Origin: Streptomyces sp. NBC_00448
Lineage (GTDB): Bacteria > Actinomycetota > Actinomycetes > Streptomycetales > Streptomycetaceae
Length of the DNA: 64,000 bases
Assembly: GCF_036014115.1 (NCBI RefSeq)
Contig: NZ_CP107913.1
Span: forward strand, 1,612,001 to 1,676,000
Reading direction: 5' to 3'
Position 1 is the first letter of the stretch. Each line of letters opens with the position of its first letter. The notes beneath the pieces are model-generated. The model was not told the origin of the DNA and did not search any database. It saw nothing but the letters and a program-made list of their open reading frames with translations. Positions 17,414 to 35,663 of the stretch are shown here, one piece after another. Position numbers and translations under genes: made by a program.

Positions 17414-18091
17414 TTGTCCCGCATGTCCCGCAGCGTGCTGAAGGCGATTCTGCTGGTGCTGATGCGTGTGCTGTACCGCCCGGTGGTGGAGGGCGTGGAG
17501 CACATCCCGGCCGACGGCCCGGTGATCCTGGCGGGCAACCACGTCACCTTCATCGACTCGCTGTTCCTGTCCCTGGTGGTCGACCGGCAGGTCTACTTCA
17601 TCGGCAAGGACGAGTACGTCACGGGCAAGGGCGTCAAGGGCCGGCTGGTGGCGTGGTTCTTCACCACCTGCGGCATGATCCCGGTCGACCGCAACAGCGC
17701 CCACGGCGGTGTGGCGGCCCTGATGACCGGGCGCCGGGTGCTGGACGAGGGCAAGATCTTCGGCATCTACCCCGAGGGCACCCGCTCCCCCGACGGCCGC
17801 CTCTACCGCGGCCGTACCGGCATCGCCCGGCTCGCGCTGATGACCGGCGCCCCGGTGGTCCCGTTCGCGATGATCGGCACCGACAAGGTGCAGCCCGGCG
17901 GCAACGGCATGCCGCGCCTCGCCCCGGTGAAGGTCCGCTTCGGCACCCCGCTGGACTTCTCCCGCTACGACGGCATGGACCGCGACCGCTACGTGCTGCG
18001 CGCGGTCACCGACGAGGTGATGTCCCAGGTGATGCACCTCGGCGGCCAGGAGTACGTCGACATCTACGCCACCAAGGCCAAGGCCGCGTAA
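17414..18091 (+). CDS. 1-acyl-sn-glycerol-3-phosphate acyltransferase (PlsC family)
   Basis: The 225-residue protein has the four acyltransferase blocks: GNHVTFIDSLF (H-x4-D catalytic motif) near residue 40, FFTTCGMIPVDRN near 80, the substrate-binding IYPEGTRSPDGRLYRGRTG near 120, and GAPVVPFAMIGT near 140. It would acylate lysophosphatidate at the inner membrane face in phospholipid synthesis; a hydrophobic N-terminal segment anchors it. The TTG at 17414 is preferred since it lies 6 bases after GGAGGGG; the ATG at 17423 is the alternative. The gene has its own promoter region. Confidence 0.9.
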   Translation: MSRMSRSVLKAILLVLMRVLYRPVVEGVEHIPADGPVILAGNHVTFIDSLFLSLVVDRQVYFIGKDEYVTGKGVKGRLVAWFFTTCGMIPVDRNSAHGGVAALMTGRRVLDEGKIFGIYPEGTRSPDGRLYRGRTGIARLALMTGAPVVPFAMIGTDKVQPGGNGMPRLAPVKVRFGTPLDFSRYDGMDRDRYVLRAVTDEVMSQVMHLGGQEYVDIYATKAKAA

Positions 18092-18162
18092 TCGGGTGCC
18101 CCTGACCCTCCGGGGTGTCCCCGTCCGCCGGTTGAGGGACCACCTGCCGGTGGGGGGTCACG

Positions 18163-18239
18163 CGCGCGGTTCTCCCCCAGGGCTTCGCCTGGGTGGGGGT
18201 GCCCCCGGCGGAGCGGGAGTACCCCCACGCGCCCCTGAG
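18163..18239. repeat. intergenic repeat, copy 1
   Basis: About 77 bases recur in nearly the same form at 34089-34168. Both begin CGCGCGGTTCTCCCCC, contain CGCCTGGGTGGGGGTGCCCC and CGGCGGAG, and end CCCCCACGCGCCCCTGA. The unit has internal inverted G- and C-runs and can fold. It lies just after an acyltransferase stop. It looks like a dispersed noncoding repeat of streptomycete genomes. Confidence 0.75.
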
Positions 18240-18331
18240 TACCCGCGGCGGGGGCAGGCGCCAGGACAGGAACCGTCGGGGCGCGGGGAACGTCACTTGC
18301 GGCAGGGGTGACGTGACGCGGAGGAGGCCCT

Positions 18332-19357
18332 GTGGTCGTCGGTGCGGTACGGCGTGGAACGGGGGCGGCCACGGCCGCCGGGTTACTGCTGGTGGTGGGC
18401 GTCCTGGGCGTGGGCGGCTGCGCCGCTCCCCCGGGGCCGGGCACCACCGGAAGACGGGCGCACAGCACCGAACGAGCAGTACCCGCCGACGTTCCCGCGC
18501 AGGCACCGGCCGACGACCAGTCCTGCCACCCGCTGGAGAGCTACCGTCCCCAGGGCACGCTGCCGCAGCCCGGGCACATGCCGGCCGGTTCCACGATGGC
18601 CGCGATCGTCAAGCGCGGCCGGCTGATCGCGGGCGTGGACCAGAACTCGTACCTGTTCGGCTACCGGAACCCGCTCACCGGGCAGTTGGACGGCTTCGAG
18701 ATCGAGCTGCTGAAGCGGATCTCGACCGCGCTGTTCGGCTCGCCGAACCGTATCCAGTTCAAGACGATCTCCTCCGATGCCCGGCTCTCCGTGCTCCAGC
18801 CGGACCCGAAGACCCATCAGTCGTCGGTGGACATCGTCATCGACTCGATGACGATCAACTGCGACCGGTGGAAGTCCGTGGCGTTCTCCACCGACTACCT
18901 GGACGCGGGCCAGCGCGTGCTGGTGCCGAAGTCGTCGACCGCGAAGTCCATCGACGACCTCGGCGGGAAGCGGGTGTGCGCGGCCTCGGGCACCACGTCG
19001 ATCGACACGCTGAAGGGGCTGAAGAAGCACCCGGTGGTGCCGGTGGCGGTCAAGGACTGGACGGACTGCCTGATGCTGATGCAGCTCGGCCAGGTGGACG
19101 CGGTCTCCACCGACGACACGATCCTGATCGGGCTGGCCGCGCAGGACCCGGACACCAAGCTGATCGGCCCGCGCTTCACCAAGGAGCCGCACGGCATCGC
19201 GATGCGCCAGGACCAGACGGACTTCGTGCGCTTCGTCAACGGAGTGCTGGAGCGGATGCGGCAGGACGGTTCGCTGACCGCGCTGGAGAAGCAGTGGCTG
19301 GGGGCGAACGCGAGTTCCTTCGTGCCGCCGCCCAGCCCCGCCTACAAACCCGAGTGA
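18332..19357 (+). CDS. extracellular solute-binding lipoprotein, family 3 (amino acid type)
   Basis: The 341-residue protein has a lipoprotein signal with lipobox VGGC at about residues 26-29. It then shows family-3 periplasmic-binding features: IVKRGRLIAGVDQNSYLFGYRNP, LDGFEIELLKRI, VDIVIDSMTINCDRWKSVAFSTDYL and DDLGGKRVCAASGTTSIDTL. These domains bind glutamate or other polar amino acids for ABC importers. No permease or ATPase gene is adjacent, so it either works with a remote transporter or senses solutes. GTG at 18332 follows GGAGGAGG. It converges on argH with a 6-bp gap. Confidence 0.88.
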   Translation: MVVGAVRRGTGAATAAGLLLVVGVLGVGGCAAPPGPGTTGRRAHSTERAVPADVPAQAPADDQSCHPLESYRPQGTLPQPGHMPAGSTMAAIVKRGRLIAGVDQNSYLFGYRNPLTGQLDGFEIELLKRISTALFGSPNRIQFKTISSDARLSVLQPDPKTHQSSVDIVIDSMTINCDRWKSVAFSTDYLDAGQRVLVPKSSTAKSIDDLGGKRVCAASGTTSIDTLKGLKKHPVVPVAVKDWTDCLMLMQLGQVDAVSTDDTILIGLAAQDPDTKLIGPRFTKEPHGIAMRQDQTDFVRFVNGVLERMRQDGSLTALEKQWLGANASSFVPPPSPAYKPE

Positions 19358-19363
19358 CCCGGA

Positions 19364-22021
<2,658 letters not shown>

Positions 22022-22040
22022 TTACGATGCATCCTCTGAC

Positions 22041-22057
22041 TGGTATAAGTATGCACT
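22041..22057. promoter_or_regulatory. ARG box before argG
   Basis: On the minus strand the site reads AGTGCATACTTATACCA. It fits the streptomycete ARG-box pattern of TGCAT, a short AT-rich centre and TAT/ATGCA-like right half. It is AT-rich in very GC-rich DNA and lies 30-46 bp before argG, where ArgR bound to arginine would repress. The match is by eye. Confidence 0.7.
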
Positions 22058-22103
22058 CCCCCGCATGAAACGTCAAAGTGCCAGGTCAGGGTCCCGAACA
22101 CGG

Positions 22104-22133
22104 AAAAACCCGCGCCCCCGAAGGGGCGCGGGG
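22104..22133 (-). terminator. Rho-independent terminator after argR
   Basis: On the minus strand a stem CCCGCGCCCC / GGGGCGCGGG with a short TTC-type loop is followed at once by TTTTT. This is a textbook intrinsic terminator placed about 70 bp beyond the argR stop. It separates the argCJBDR transcript from argG. Confidence 0.85.
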
Positions 22134-22201
22134 AACTGCGCGACCAGCCCTCCACCGGGCGGCGCCAGGGAGCGGACCGGGACCGCGGCGGCGGGAAGCC
22201 G

Positions 22202-22735
22202 CTACGCCTCGCCCTGGGCGAGCCGCAGCAGGTGATCCGCCAGCTTCTGCCCTCCCGCGGGGTCCCGCGAGATCAACACGACCGTGTCGTCGCCGGCGAT
22301 CGTCCCGAGGATGTCGTACACCTCGGCCTGGTCCATCGCGGACGCGAGGAACTGGGCCGCGCCCGGCGGAGTGCGGACCACCACCAGGTTCGCCGACGCC
22401 TCCGCGGAGATCAGCAGCTCCGCGGCGAGCCGCCGCATCCGCTCCTCCTTGACCGACTCCCCCAGCGGCGCCTGCGGCGTGCGGAACCCTCCCTCGGAGG
22501 GCACCGCGTAGATCAACTCACCGTCGTTCGTACGGATCTTGACCGCGCCGAGTTCGTCGAGGTCCCGGCTGAGCGTCGCCTGGGTGACGCTCAGCCCGTC
22601 GTCGGCGAGCAGCTTCGCGAGCTGGCTCTGCGACCGCACCGGTTGCCGCCCGAGCAGGTCCACGATCCTGCGGTGGCGTGCGGTACGGGTCTGCGGGACT
22701 GCCTGGCCCCCGCCATGCGCTTGCGGCTCGGTCAT
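22202..22735 (-). CDS. argR: arginine repressor ArgR
   Basis: The 177-residue protein has an N-terminal winged helix from about residue 18 ([43 protein letters not shown]). The C-terminal arginine-binding oligomerisation domain contains the [11 protein letters not shown] segment. With arginine it should bind the ARG boxes before argC and argG. The start [10 protein letters not shown] at 22735 adds a Gly/Gln-rich lead; a longer frame runs into argD. It is the last gene of the argCJBD group, 16 bp after argD. Confidence 0.95.
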   Translation of the reverse strand: MTEPQAHGGGQAVPQTRTARHRRIVDLLGRQPVRSQSQLAKLLADDGLSVTQATLSRDLDELGAVKIRTNDGELIYAVPSEGGFRTPQAPLGESVKEERMRRLAAELLISAEASANLVVVRTPPGAAQFLASAMDQAEVYDILGTIAGDDTVVLISRDPAGGQKLADHLLRLAQGEA

Positions 22736-22751
22736 CGCGTACGGATCTCCG

Positions 22752-23957
22752 TCATTCTCCCGGTCGGTCGGCCTGTGCGGCCCGGTACACCTCGTCGAGC
22801 ACACCCGGCAGCGCCTGGAGGAACGCGTCGGTCTCCGCGTCGCCCACGACGAGCGGAGGCGCCAGCCGCACCACGTCGGGCACGGCCGCGTTCACCAGGA
22901 GTCCGGCATCCTGCGCCGCCCGTTCGACCTTGGCGGACAGCGGCTCGGTGAGCACGATACCGATCAGCAGCCCGGAACCGCGCACGTGATCGACCAGCGG
23001 GTGGTTCAGCGCCTCCACGCCCTGCCGCAGCTTCTCGCCCTGCCGCTTGACGTTGTCGAGCAGATCCTCGGCCGCGATGGTGTCCAGCACGGCCAGCGCG
23101 GCGGCGCAGGCGACCGGGTTGCCGCCGAAGGTGGTGCCGTGGCTGCCGGGGGTGATCAGGTCGGCGGCCGGGCCGAAGGCGACCGCGGCGCCGAGCGGCA
23201 GGCCGCCGCCGAGCCCCTTGGCGAGGGTGACGACATCGGGCTCGACGCCCTGCGCCAGGCACTCGAACCAGTGGCCGGTCCGCCCGACGCCGGTCTGCAC
23301 CTCGTCGAGCACCAGCAGCGTCCCGGTGGCCGCGGTGATCTCCCGGGCCGCCTGGAGGTAGCCGACCGGCGGCACCACGACGCCGTACTCGCCGAGGATG
23401 GGTTCGAGGATCACCATCGCGGTGTCGGTGGTCACCGCGGCGCGCAGCGCGGCCACGTCGCCGTACGGCACGTGGGTGACGTCGCCGGGCAGCGGCTCGA
23501 AGGCGGTGCGCTTGGCGGGCTGGCCGGTGAGCGCGAGGGAGCCCATGGTGCGGCCGTGGAAGGCGCCCTGGGCGGCCACCACGTGGGTGCGGCCGGTGAG
23601 CCGGCCGATCTTGAAGGCGGCCTCGTTGGCCTCGGTGCCGGAGTTGGCGAAGAACACCCGGCCCGGGCGCCCGAAGTGCTGGAGCAGCCGCTCGGCGAGC
23701 TGGACGGTCGGCTCGGCGAGGAAGAGGTTGGAGATGTGGCCGAGCGACCCGATCTGCCGGGTGACCGCCTCGACCACGGCCGGGTGGGCGGTGCCCAGCG
23801 CGTTGGTGGCGATGCCGCCGACGAAGTCGAGGTACTCCTTGCCGTCGGCGTCCCAGAACCGGACGCCCTCACCGCGGGCCAGGGGCAGCCGGGGGACGCC
23901 GTAGCTGTTCATCAGCGCGCCCTGCCAGCGCTGGGCCAGCTCCTTGTTGCCGGTCAC
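22752..23957 (-). CDS. argD: acetylornithine aminotransferase
   Basis: The 401-residue PLP enzyme converts N-acetylglutamate semialdehyde to N-acetylornithine with glutamate. It shows [18 protein letters not shown], the [15 protein letters not shown] block with the PLP-ring Asp, and [14 protein letters not shown] with the Schiff-base Lys. GTG at 23957 overlaps the argB stop as GTGA and has a GGGGGAG site. Typical length. Confidence 0.95.
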   Translation of the reverse strand: MTGNKELAQRWQGALMNSYGVPRLPLARGEGVRFWDADGKEYLDFVGGIATNALGTAHPAVVEAVTRQIGSLGHISNLFLAEPTVQLAERLLQHFGRPGRVFFANSGTEANEAAFKIGRLTGRTHVVAAQGAFHGRTMGSLALTGQPAKRTAFEPLPGDVTHVPYGDVAALRAAVTTDTAMVILEPILGEYGVVVPPVGYLQAAREITAATGTLLVLDEVQTGVGRTGHWFECLAQGVEPDVVTLAKGLGGGLPLGAAVAFGPAADLITPGSHGTTFGGNPVACAAALAVLDTIAAEDLLDNVKRQGEKLRQGVEALNHPLVDHVRGSGLLIGIVLTEPLSAKVERAAQDAGLLVNAAVPDVVRLAPPLVVGDAETDAFLQALPGVLDEVYRAAQADRPGE

Positions 23958-25059
23958 CGTGCTCCCCCTTCTGCGGACGTGTCCGCGGTCGCCGTGCCAT
24001 CGGAAGTCGCCGCGCCGTCGGAATCGGGCGCGGGGTCGAGCGTGGAGTCGAGCGCGGGGTCGAGCGTGGAGTCGAGCGCGGGGTCGAGCCCCGGCGCGGG
24101 ATCGAGCCCCGGCTGGAAATCGGAACCGGGCTCGGGCTCCGACCCGGGCTCCGGGTCGGGCACGACCATCGTGCCGATGCCCTCGTCGGTGAAGATCTCC
24201 AGCAGGATCGAGTGCTGCACCCGGCCGTCGATGACGCGGGCGGTGGTCACGCCGTTGCGCACCGCGTGCAGGCAGCCCTCCATCTTCGGCACCATGCCGC
24301 TGGACAGGTCGGGCAGCAGCTTCTCCAGCTCGGTGGCGGTCAGCCTGCTGATCACGTCGTCGCTGTTCGGCCAGTCCTCGTACAGGCCCTCGACGTCGGT
24401 GAGCACCATCAGCGTCTCGGCGCCGAGCGCGGCGGCCAGCGCGGCCGCGGCGGTGTCGGCGTTGACGTTGTAGATGTGGCCGTCGTCGGCGGCGCGGGCG
24501 ATCGAGGAGACCACCGGGATACGGCCGTCGGCCAGCAGCGCCTCGATGGCGCCGGTGTCGATCGCGGTGATCTCGCCGACCCGCCCGATGTCCACCGACT
24601 CGCCGTCGATCGTGGGGCGGTGCTTGACGGCGCTGATGGTGTGCGCGTCCTCGCCGGTCAGGCCGACCGCGAGCGGGCCGTGCCGGTTGAGCAGGCCGAC
24701 GAGTTCGCGCTGCACCTGGCCGGCGAGCACCATCCGGACCACGTCCATCGCCTCGGGCGTGGTGACCCGCAGGCCCGCCTTGAACTCGCTGACCAGGCCG
24801 TGCCGGTCGAGTTGCGCGCTGATCTGCGGGCCGCCGCCGTGCACGACGACCGGCTTGAGCCCGGCGTGCCGCAGGAACACCACGTCCTGGGCGAACGCGG
24901 CCTTGAGCGCCTCGTCCACCATGGCGTTGCCGCCGAACTTCACCACCACGGTCTTGCCGTGGTGCCGGGTCAGCCACGGCAGCGCCTCGACCAGGACCCG
25001 GGCCTTGGGCAGCGCGGTGTGCTTGCGCGGGGTTCCCCCGGGACGGGGGTCGGCGTCGG

Positions 25060-25063
<4 letters not shown>
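23954..25063 (-). CDS. argB: acetylglutamate kinase with extra C-terminal repeat tail
   Basis: The 369-residue protein phosphorylates N-acetylglutamate. The kinase fold covers about residues 1-300: [31 protein letters not shown], and the late [17 protein letters not shown]. The enzyme normally ends soon after [13 protein letters not shown]. Here some 65 more residues follow, made of Pro/Glu/Asp/Ser and tandem units of LDPALDST type, then Ala/Thr/Asp. This tail has no fold signature and comes from short DNA repeats. The ATG at 25063 overlaps the argJ stop as ATGA. Confidence 0.94.
24031..24112 (-). repeat. short tandem repeats coding the ArgB tail
   Basis: On the plus strand units such as GGGGTCGAGCGTGGAGTCGA recur about every 30 bases, with variants GGGGTCGAGC and GGATCGAGCCCC. 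They encode the repeated LDPALDST and LDPAP units at the end of ArgB. All units keep the reading frame, so the array changes length without breaking the enzyme. Confidence 0.75.
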
Positions 25064-27365
<2,302 letters not shown>

Positions 27366-28022
27366 TCAGGGCCGCGGCCCTCCCTCGTCGCCACCGGGGC
27401 GGGCGGGGTGCAGCAGGGCGAGCAGGAGCAGCGCGGCGGTGGCCGCGAGGACGAGGACCGCGAGCAGGCGGGTCCAGCGGTGGTGGGACAGCGGCAGCAC
27501 GGCGGCGGCGAAGACGGCGGCGCAGGCGCCGAGCGCGAGGAGCACCGGGGCGAGCGGGCGGGCCGCGCGAGGCGCCCGGGGGCCGGTGGCGCCGGAGATC
27601 CAGGGGTCGGTGAGGAGCAGGTAGCCGATCAGGAGGGCGGTCACGCACGCGCCGAGCCACAGCGGCGGCCCCGTCACGGCGGCCAGCACCACCGCGGCGG
27701 CCGCGAGCACCGTGGGGGCGCGCCGGCGGGCGAGGGCGGGCCGGCCCACAGACGCGGCCGGCGGGCGGTCGTCGGCCGCGGGCGCCAGCCACCAGGCGAA
27801 CCCGGCGGCGGCCACGGCCAACAGTCCCACCGGGACCCCGACCCGGAACGCGGCGGGCACGTCGCACGCGGCGGCCACCAGCAGCGCGGCGACGGCGCGG
27901 GTGAGCAGGCGAAGGGCACCCGGGCTCCTCCGCGTCCCTGCCGTCCGCTCCGTCTGCGCACCCGGCCTGCCCACCCCGACCGGCGTGCCCGGCCCCGGCT
28001 CCCTCGGCGTCATCGGCGTCAT
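27366..28022 (-). CDS. Ala/Leu-rich membrane protein
   Basis: The 218-residue protein has a Pro/Gly-rich start, then about five or six hydrophobic segments between residues 38 and 205 with small charged loops. No enzyme motif is visible. ATG at 28022 has GGAGG 6 bases upstream. It follows the DUF58 gene on the same strand after a gap of about 250 bp, so it may belong to that membrane operon, though the gap makes this uncertain. Confidence 0.7.
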   Translation of the reverse strand: MTPMTPREPGPGTPVGVGRPGAQTERTAGTRRSPGALRLLTRAVAALLVAAACDVPAAFRVGVPVGLLAVAAAGFAWWLAPAADDRPPAASVGRPALARRRAPTVLAAAAVVLAAVTGPPLWLGACVTALLIGYLLLTDPWISGATGPRAPRAARPLAPVLLALGACAAVFAAAVLPLSHHRWTRLLAVLVLAATAALLLLALLHPARPGGDEGGPRP

Positions 28023-28272
28023 CAGCGGCCTCCGAATACGGATACGGATACAGGCACGGGGACGGGCACGGTGACGACCGTGCCGTGGCCCGCACGGCCC
28101 GATGCGCCTGGCGCATGCGCGCGCAGGGCGGAGAGCCGTCCTGGTCGTGCGGCTGCCCGGACCTCCCCGACAACGCTCAAGACGCTCTCCCGGACTTCGC
28201 CGGAGGTGCCCGGCCCCGCCGCCGGCCGGGCGGGACGGTGGGGACGCGGCTTATGGTCCGCCGTCGCACCGC
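28023..28272. other. intergenic gap in the DUF58 locus
   Basis: The 250 bases contain short GTGCCC/GTATCC-type direct repeats near 28030-28075. They show no gene with normal codon bias. Frames that cross it are shadows. Confidence 0.4.
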
Positions 28273-29702
28273 TCATCGGGAACCTCCGTGGATACGGGTG
28301 CGCAGCAGCGGCGCCAGCGCCAGGTCGAGGGTCTGGCCCGGCTGGTGGGCGATCAGCGCGATGCCGCGCTCGGTCAGCGCGAAGCGCATCGCGTCGCGGT
28401 CGGCCCGCCACAGCCGTAGCGCGAGTTCCGCGGTGGTGTCGCCGCGCGGCGCGGGCGGGTCGCCGGAGGGGATCTCCACGACGACCATCGGGTTGGCGCG
28501 GGAGCGCACCTGGTCGAGTACGTCCAGAATGCGCTGGTCGGTGAGCGGGGTGAAAACGTAGACGAGCGCGCCCTCCGGCAGCGCGGGCGGCGGCAGCCGG
28601 CTGAGTTCCGGGTCGCGCTGGACCAGGTCCTTGCGGACCTCCAGCACGCTCTCCACGATCCGGTAGAAGTACCCGTCGCCACTGCCGGGTTGCAGCCACC
28701 GCGTGGTCCCGCCGACCGCCACCACCCCGACCCGGTCGTGCGTCCGCAAATACGCCCGGACCAGGCCGGCCGCCGCACGGAACGTCTCGTCCAGCGACGA
28801 CAGCCCCGTCGCGGGATCACGGATGTCGCCCAGGACGTCGAGCATCACCACGGTGTCAGCGGCACGCTCCGCGGCGAACTGATGCAGTTGCAGCGACCCG
28901 CGCCGCGTCGTCGCAGGCCAGTTGATCCGCCGCTGCCGCTCCCCGCGCACGTACGGATGCACCCCGATCACCTCGATCCCCTCCCCCCGCTGCGGCGACG
29001 CGTGCTCCCCCAGCCGGGTCGGCAACCGCACCGGAATCGGCGTGAGCCCCGCCGCCGCCGGCAACGGAAAGACCGCCACCTCACCCAGATCCACCCGCAC
29101 CGTGCGCCGCGCCACACCCCCCGCGTCATAGAGATCGACGTCCACCGTGCCCAACGTCCACCGCCCCCACCGCTCGGCGGTGAACCGCAGTTCCAGATGG
29201 GCCGCACCCACGGTCAGCGCGTCCAGCCGCACCCCCGGGCCGAGCATGACCCCGGGGTCGAGCCGGCCCTCGCCTCCGTCGTGGACGACGGCGATCCTCG
29301 CGACGACCTGCTCGCCCTCGAAGCAGCGCCGCACAGCCACCTCGACGGTCGCGGTGAGATGCCTGGCCCGCGGCGTCCGGGGCAGTGCCAGCGCGAGCAG
29401 CACCAGCGGACCGGCGGCCAGCGCCAGCAGCCACGGCCGGCCGGTGACGAGGGCGGCGCCCAGCGCGAGCGCGGCCACCGTGCCGTAGCGCAGGGCACGT
29501 TCGCCGGCCCGCCAGCCGTCCGGCGGCTCGGGCGGCGCCTCGGTGGGCCGGCCGGACTCCGACTGCCGCCCGCCGAGGGCGCGTTCGACCGCCCCTGAGC
29601 CGGTCGCACCCTCCACGACGATGTCGCCGGGCCCCGGTACGGACGCGGGCGCGGGCTCGGGCGGGATCGGCCCCGGTGCGGACGCAGGCACGGGTTGCTC
29701 CT

Positions 29703-29706
<4 letters not shown>
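28273..29706 (-). CDS. DUF58 membrane-anchored protein
   Basis: The 477-residue protein has a Pro/Ala-rich start, two close membrane helices at about residues 80-120, and then a soluble part. The DUF58 core is GVHPYVRGERQRRINWPATTRRGSLQLHQF near residue 285, followed by a von Willebrand A-like segment DTVVMLDVLGDIRDPATG. In other bacteria DUF58 proteins work with MoxR ATPases in cell-envelope or secreted-enzyme maturation. The ATG at 29706 overlaps the stop of the upstream gene (ATGA) and has no clear ribosome site, so it probably depends on coupling. Confidence 0.85.
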
Positions 29707-33931
<4,225 letters not shown>

Positions 33932-34025
33932 GCCGTTCCCGGGGTGCCGCTCGCCCGTGCGGGCGGCGGTGCCCCGGGGGGCGCGGGCGCCGCGCGAGCG
34001 ACCGGCCACCGGCAGGTGGTCCGGA

Positions 34026-34083
34026 CACGACAGCAACAGCCCCCGTAGGTCGGTGACGACCTGCGGGGGCTGTTGCTGTCGTG
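34026..34083. terminator. 27-bp stem hairpin after isocitrate dehydrogenase
   Basis: Arms 34026-34052 and 34057-34083 pair over 27 bp with one G.U position and a 4-base GTGA loop. The hairpin lies 95 bp after the stop of the dehydrogenase and before the convergent methyltransferase gene. There is no U-tract, but in GC-rich actinomycetes long stems often end transcription. It can act in both directions. Confidence 0.8.
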
Positions 34084-34088
34084 CCGGA

Positions 34089-34168
34089 CGCGCGGTTCTC
34101 CCCCGGAGTTCCGCCTGGGTGGGGGTGCCCCCGGCGGAGCCAGGGGGAGCGCCCCCACGCGCCCCTGA
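34089..34168. repeat. intergenic repeat, copy 2
   Basis: This copy matches the element at 18163-18239 at both ends and in its centre, with a few substitutions and small length changes. As in copy 1, it lies between genes and has internal inverted G/C runs. Here it follows the long hairpin directly. Confidence 0.75.
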
Positions 34169-34217
34169 CTGTTGCCGTCTTCCGCGACAGCACCCCTCAC
34201 GCCCCCGGGGCGCGGTG

Positions 34218-35369
34218 TTACTTGGTGCTGCGGAGGACCACGAATTTCGGGTGGGAGGCGACGACGTCGCAGTTGCCGAAGAGGCGGCGCAGGCGGGCGT
34301 GGTAGCCGAGGTGACGGTTGCCGACGACGCGGAGTTCGCCCCCCGGCCGTAGTGCGGCCCTCGCCGTGGTGAACATGCGGCGGGCGGCGGCGTCGGTGGT
34401 GGCGCGGTGGGAGTGGAAGGGCGGGTTGAGCAGGACGAGGTCGACGCTCTCGGGCGGCAGCGCGGTGAGCGCGTCACCGACCGCGAACTCGGCCTTCGCC
34501 CCCGGCAGGGCATTCGCCCGGAACGTCTCCTCGGCGGAGGCGACCGCCTGGTAGGACTCGTCGGTGAAGAGCACCTCGGCGGCCGGGTTGGCGAGCGCGG
34601 CGGCGGTGCCGACGACGCCGTTGCCGCAGCCGAGGTCGACCACCCGGTCCGGCCCGGTGCGCTGCGGCAGGTGCGCGAGCAGCAGCCGGGTGCCGAGGTC
34701 GAGCCGGTCCGCGCAGAACACCCCGGCGTGGTTGACGACCGTATGCCCGGACATCGGCCCGATGTCGTCGGGCAGGGCGTACCGCACGGGCCACGGGTTC
34801 GTGCCGCGGGCCAGGCCCGGTTCGGGCGTGCAGAAGATCAGCCGGGACTTGCGGACCGCCAGTGACGTGGTGGTGGGGCCGATGATCCGCTCGAAGAGCC
34901 GGAGCGTGGAGGTGTGGATCTCGCTGACCATGCCGGTGCCGAGCACGGTGGTGCCGGAGTGCACGGCGGGCGCGAGCCGGTGCAGCTGGTCCTCCAGCAG
35001 GGCGAGGCTCTTGGGCACGCGGACGATCAGCAGGTCCACCCGGCCGGGCGGGTCGTCCCGGGTGGTGCGCAGGTCGGCGCCGGCGGCCGGGGCGTTGCGC
35101 CGCAGGTTCGCCTCGGTGGCCTGCCGGCCGAGGAAGGAGTCGGTGACGAGGGTGGGGCGGGTGGCGCCGTGCGCGGCGAGCGCGGTGGTCAGGGCGCCCC
35201 AGCGGTCGCCGAGGACGACGGTCGCGCCGGGCGAGGCCGGGCCTCCGGTGTCGGCGAGGTGCTGGAGCGCGTACGCGTCGGCGGCGTCCCAGGCCCGCAA
35301 CTGCTCGCGCGGGTCGGCCGGGAAACGGGTCAGGTCGAGGTCGCCCCACGGCGAGCTGAATCGGTGCAT
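34218..35369 (-). CDS. RsmC/RlmG-like RNA guanine-N2 methyltransferase
   Basis: The 383-residue protein has two related halves, as in RsmC and RlmG. The C-terminal catalytic half has VVDLGCGNGVVGTAAALANP (SAM loop) and LVLLNPPFHSHRATTDAAARRMF, where NPPF is the catalytic motif of guanine N2- and adenine N6-methyltransferases. It likely modifies 16S or 23S rRNA. ATG at 35369 (MHRFSSPWGDLDL) is chosen; the frame continues into the tRNA-like region upstream. It is the next gene downstream of that region on the same strand. Confidence 0.87.
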   Translation of the reverse strand: MHRFSSPWGDLDLTRFPADPREQLRAWDAADAYALQHLADTGGPASPGATVVLGDRWGALTTALAAHGATRPTLVTDSFLGRQATEANLRRNAPAAGADLRTTRDDPPGRVDLLIVRVPKSLALLEDQLHRLAPAVHSGTTVLGTGMVSEIHTSTLRLFERIIGPTTTSLAVRKSRLIFCTPEPGLARGTNPWPVRYALPDDIGPMSGHTVVNHAGVFCADRLDLGTRLLLAHLPQRTGPDRVVDLGCGNGVVGTAAALANPAAEVLFTDESYQAVASAEETFRANALPGAKAEFAVGDALTALPPESVDLVLLNPPFHSHRATTDAAARRMFTTARAALRPGGELRVVGNRHLGYHARLRRLFGNCDVVASHPKFVVLRSTK

Positions 35370-35486
35370 CGTGCGACCAGCGTATCCGGGAAAAGGAGCG
35401 GGACCCGGGGGCGTGTCCAGACCCCGGGCCCCTCGATGCCGCCACATGCCCACGCCGGCACGCTTGAGGCCACAGGTCACCTTGAT

Positions 35487-35593
35487 GTCGTCGCGCTCTG
35501 CCATTGAGCTACCGCCGCACGGTCCGCACCGCGCGTGGTCCGCGCGGTGCGGGAGGAGAGCGGCGGACCGGATTCGAACCGGCACCTGACGAC
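35487..35593 (-). ncRNA. circularly permuted tRNA-like unit 2 (U73 type)
   Basis: Read on the minus strand, a tRNA 3' half comes first (35593-35559). It has a 5-bp T-stem around TTCGAAT, the acceptor strand CCGCCGC and a T at position 73, without CCA. A 40-base linker follows, then the 5' half (35518-35487): acceptor GCGGCGG, TA, D-arm GCTC-AATGGCA-GAGC. The acceptor strands pair 7 of 7 only in this swapped order. GACGAC at the end of the 5' half pairs with GTCGTC at the start of the 3' half, giving the anticodon-arm helix. No 7-base anticodon loop can be assigned, so decoding is doubtful. U73 and the AATGG D-loop recall tRNA-Gly. Confidence 0.75.
35524..35552 (-). other. 12-bp hairpin in the linker of tRNA-like unit 2
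   Basis: Within the linker joining the 3' and 5' halves, CCGCACCGCGCG pairs perfectly with CGCGCGGTGCGG around a 5-base loop. The stem would stack close to the acceptor stem of the tRNA-like fold. It could protect or present the acceptor end, or be a processing signal. Unit 1 has a linker of only 3 bases and lacks it. Confidence 0.8.
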
Positions 35594-35663
35594 GCAGCCC
35601 GTGGCCGGTCGATCCGGCGATCGGCGGCGAATGCTGAGTCTGGAGCGAGAGTCTGAGGTTTAC

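Noticed and set aside
24031..24112. CRISPR-like array
   Set aside because: Units are about 30 bp tandem repeats without unique spacers and they code in frame for the ArgB tail.
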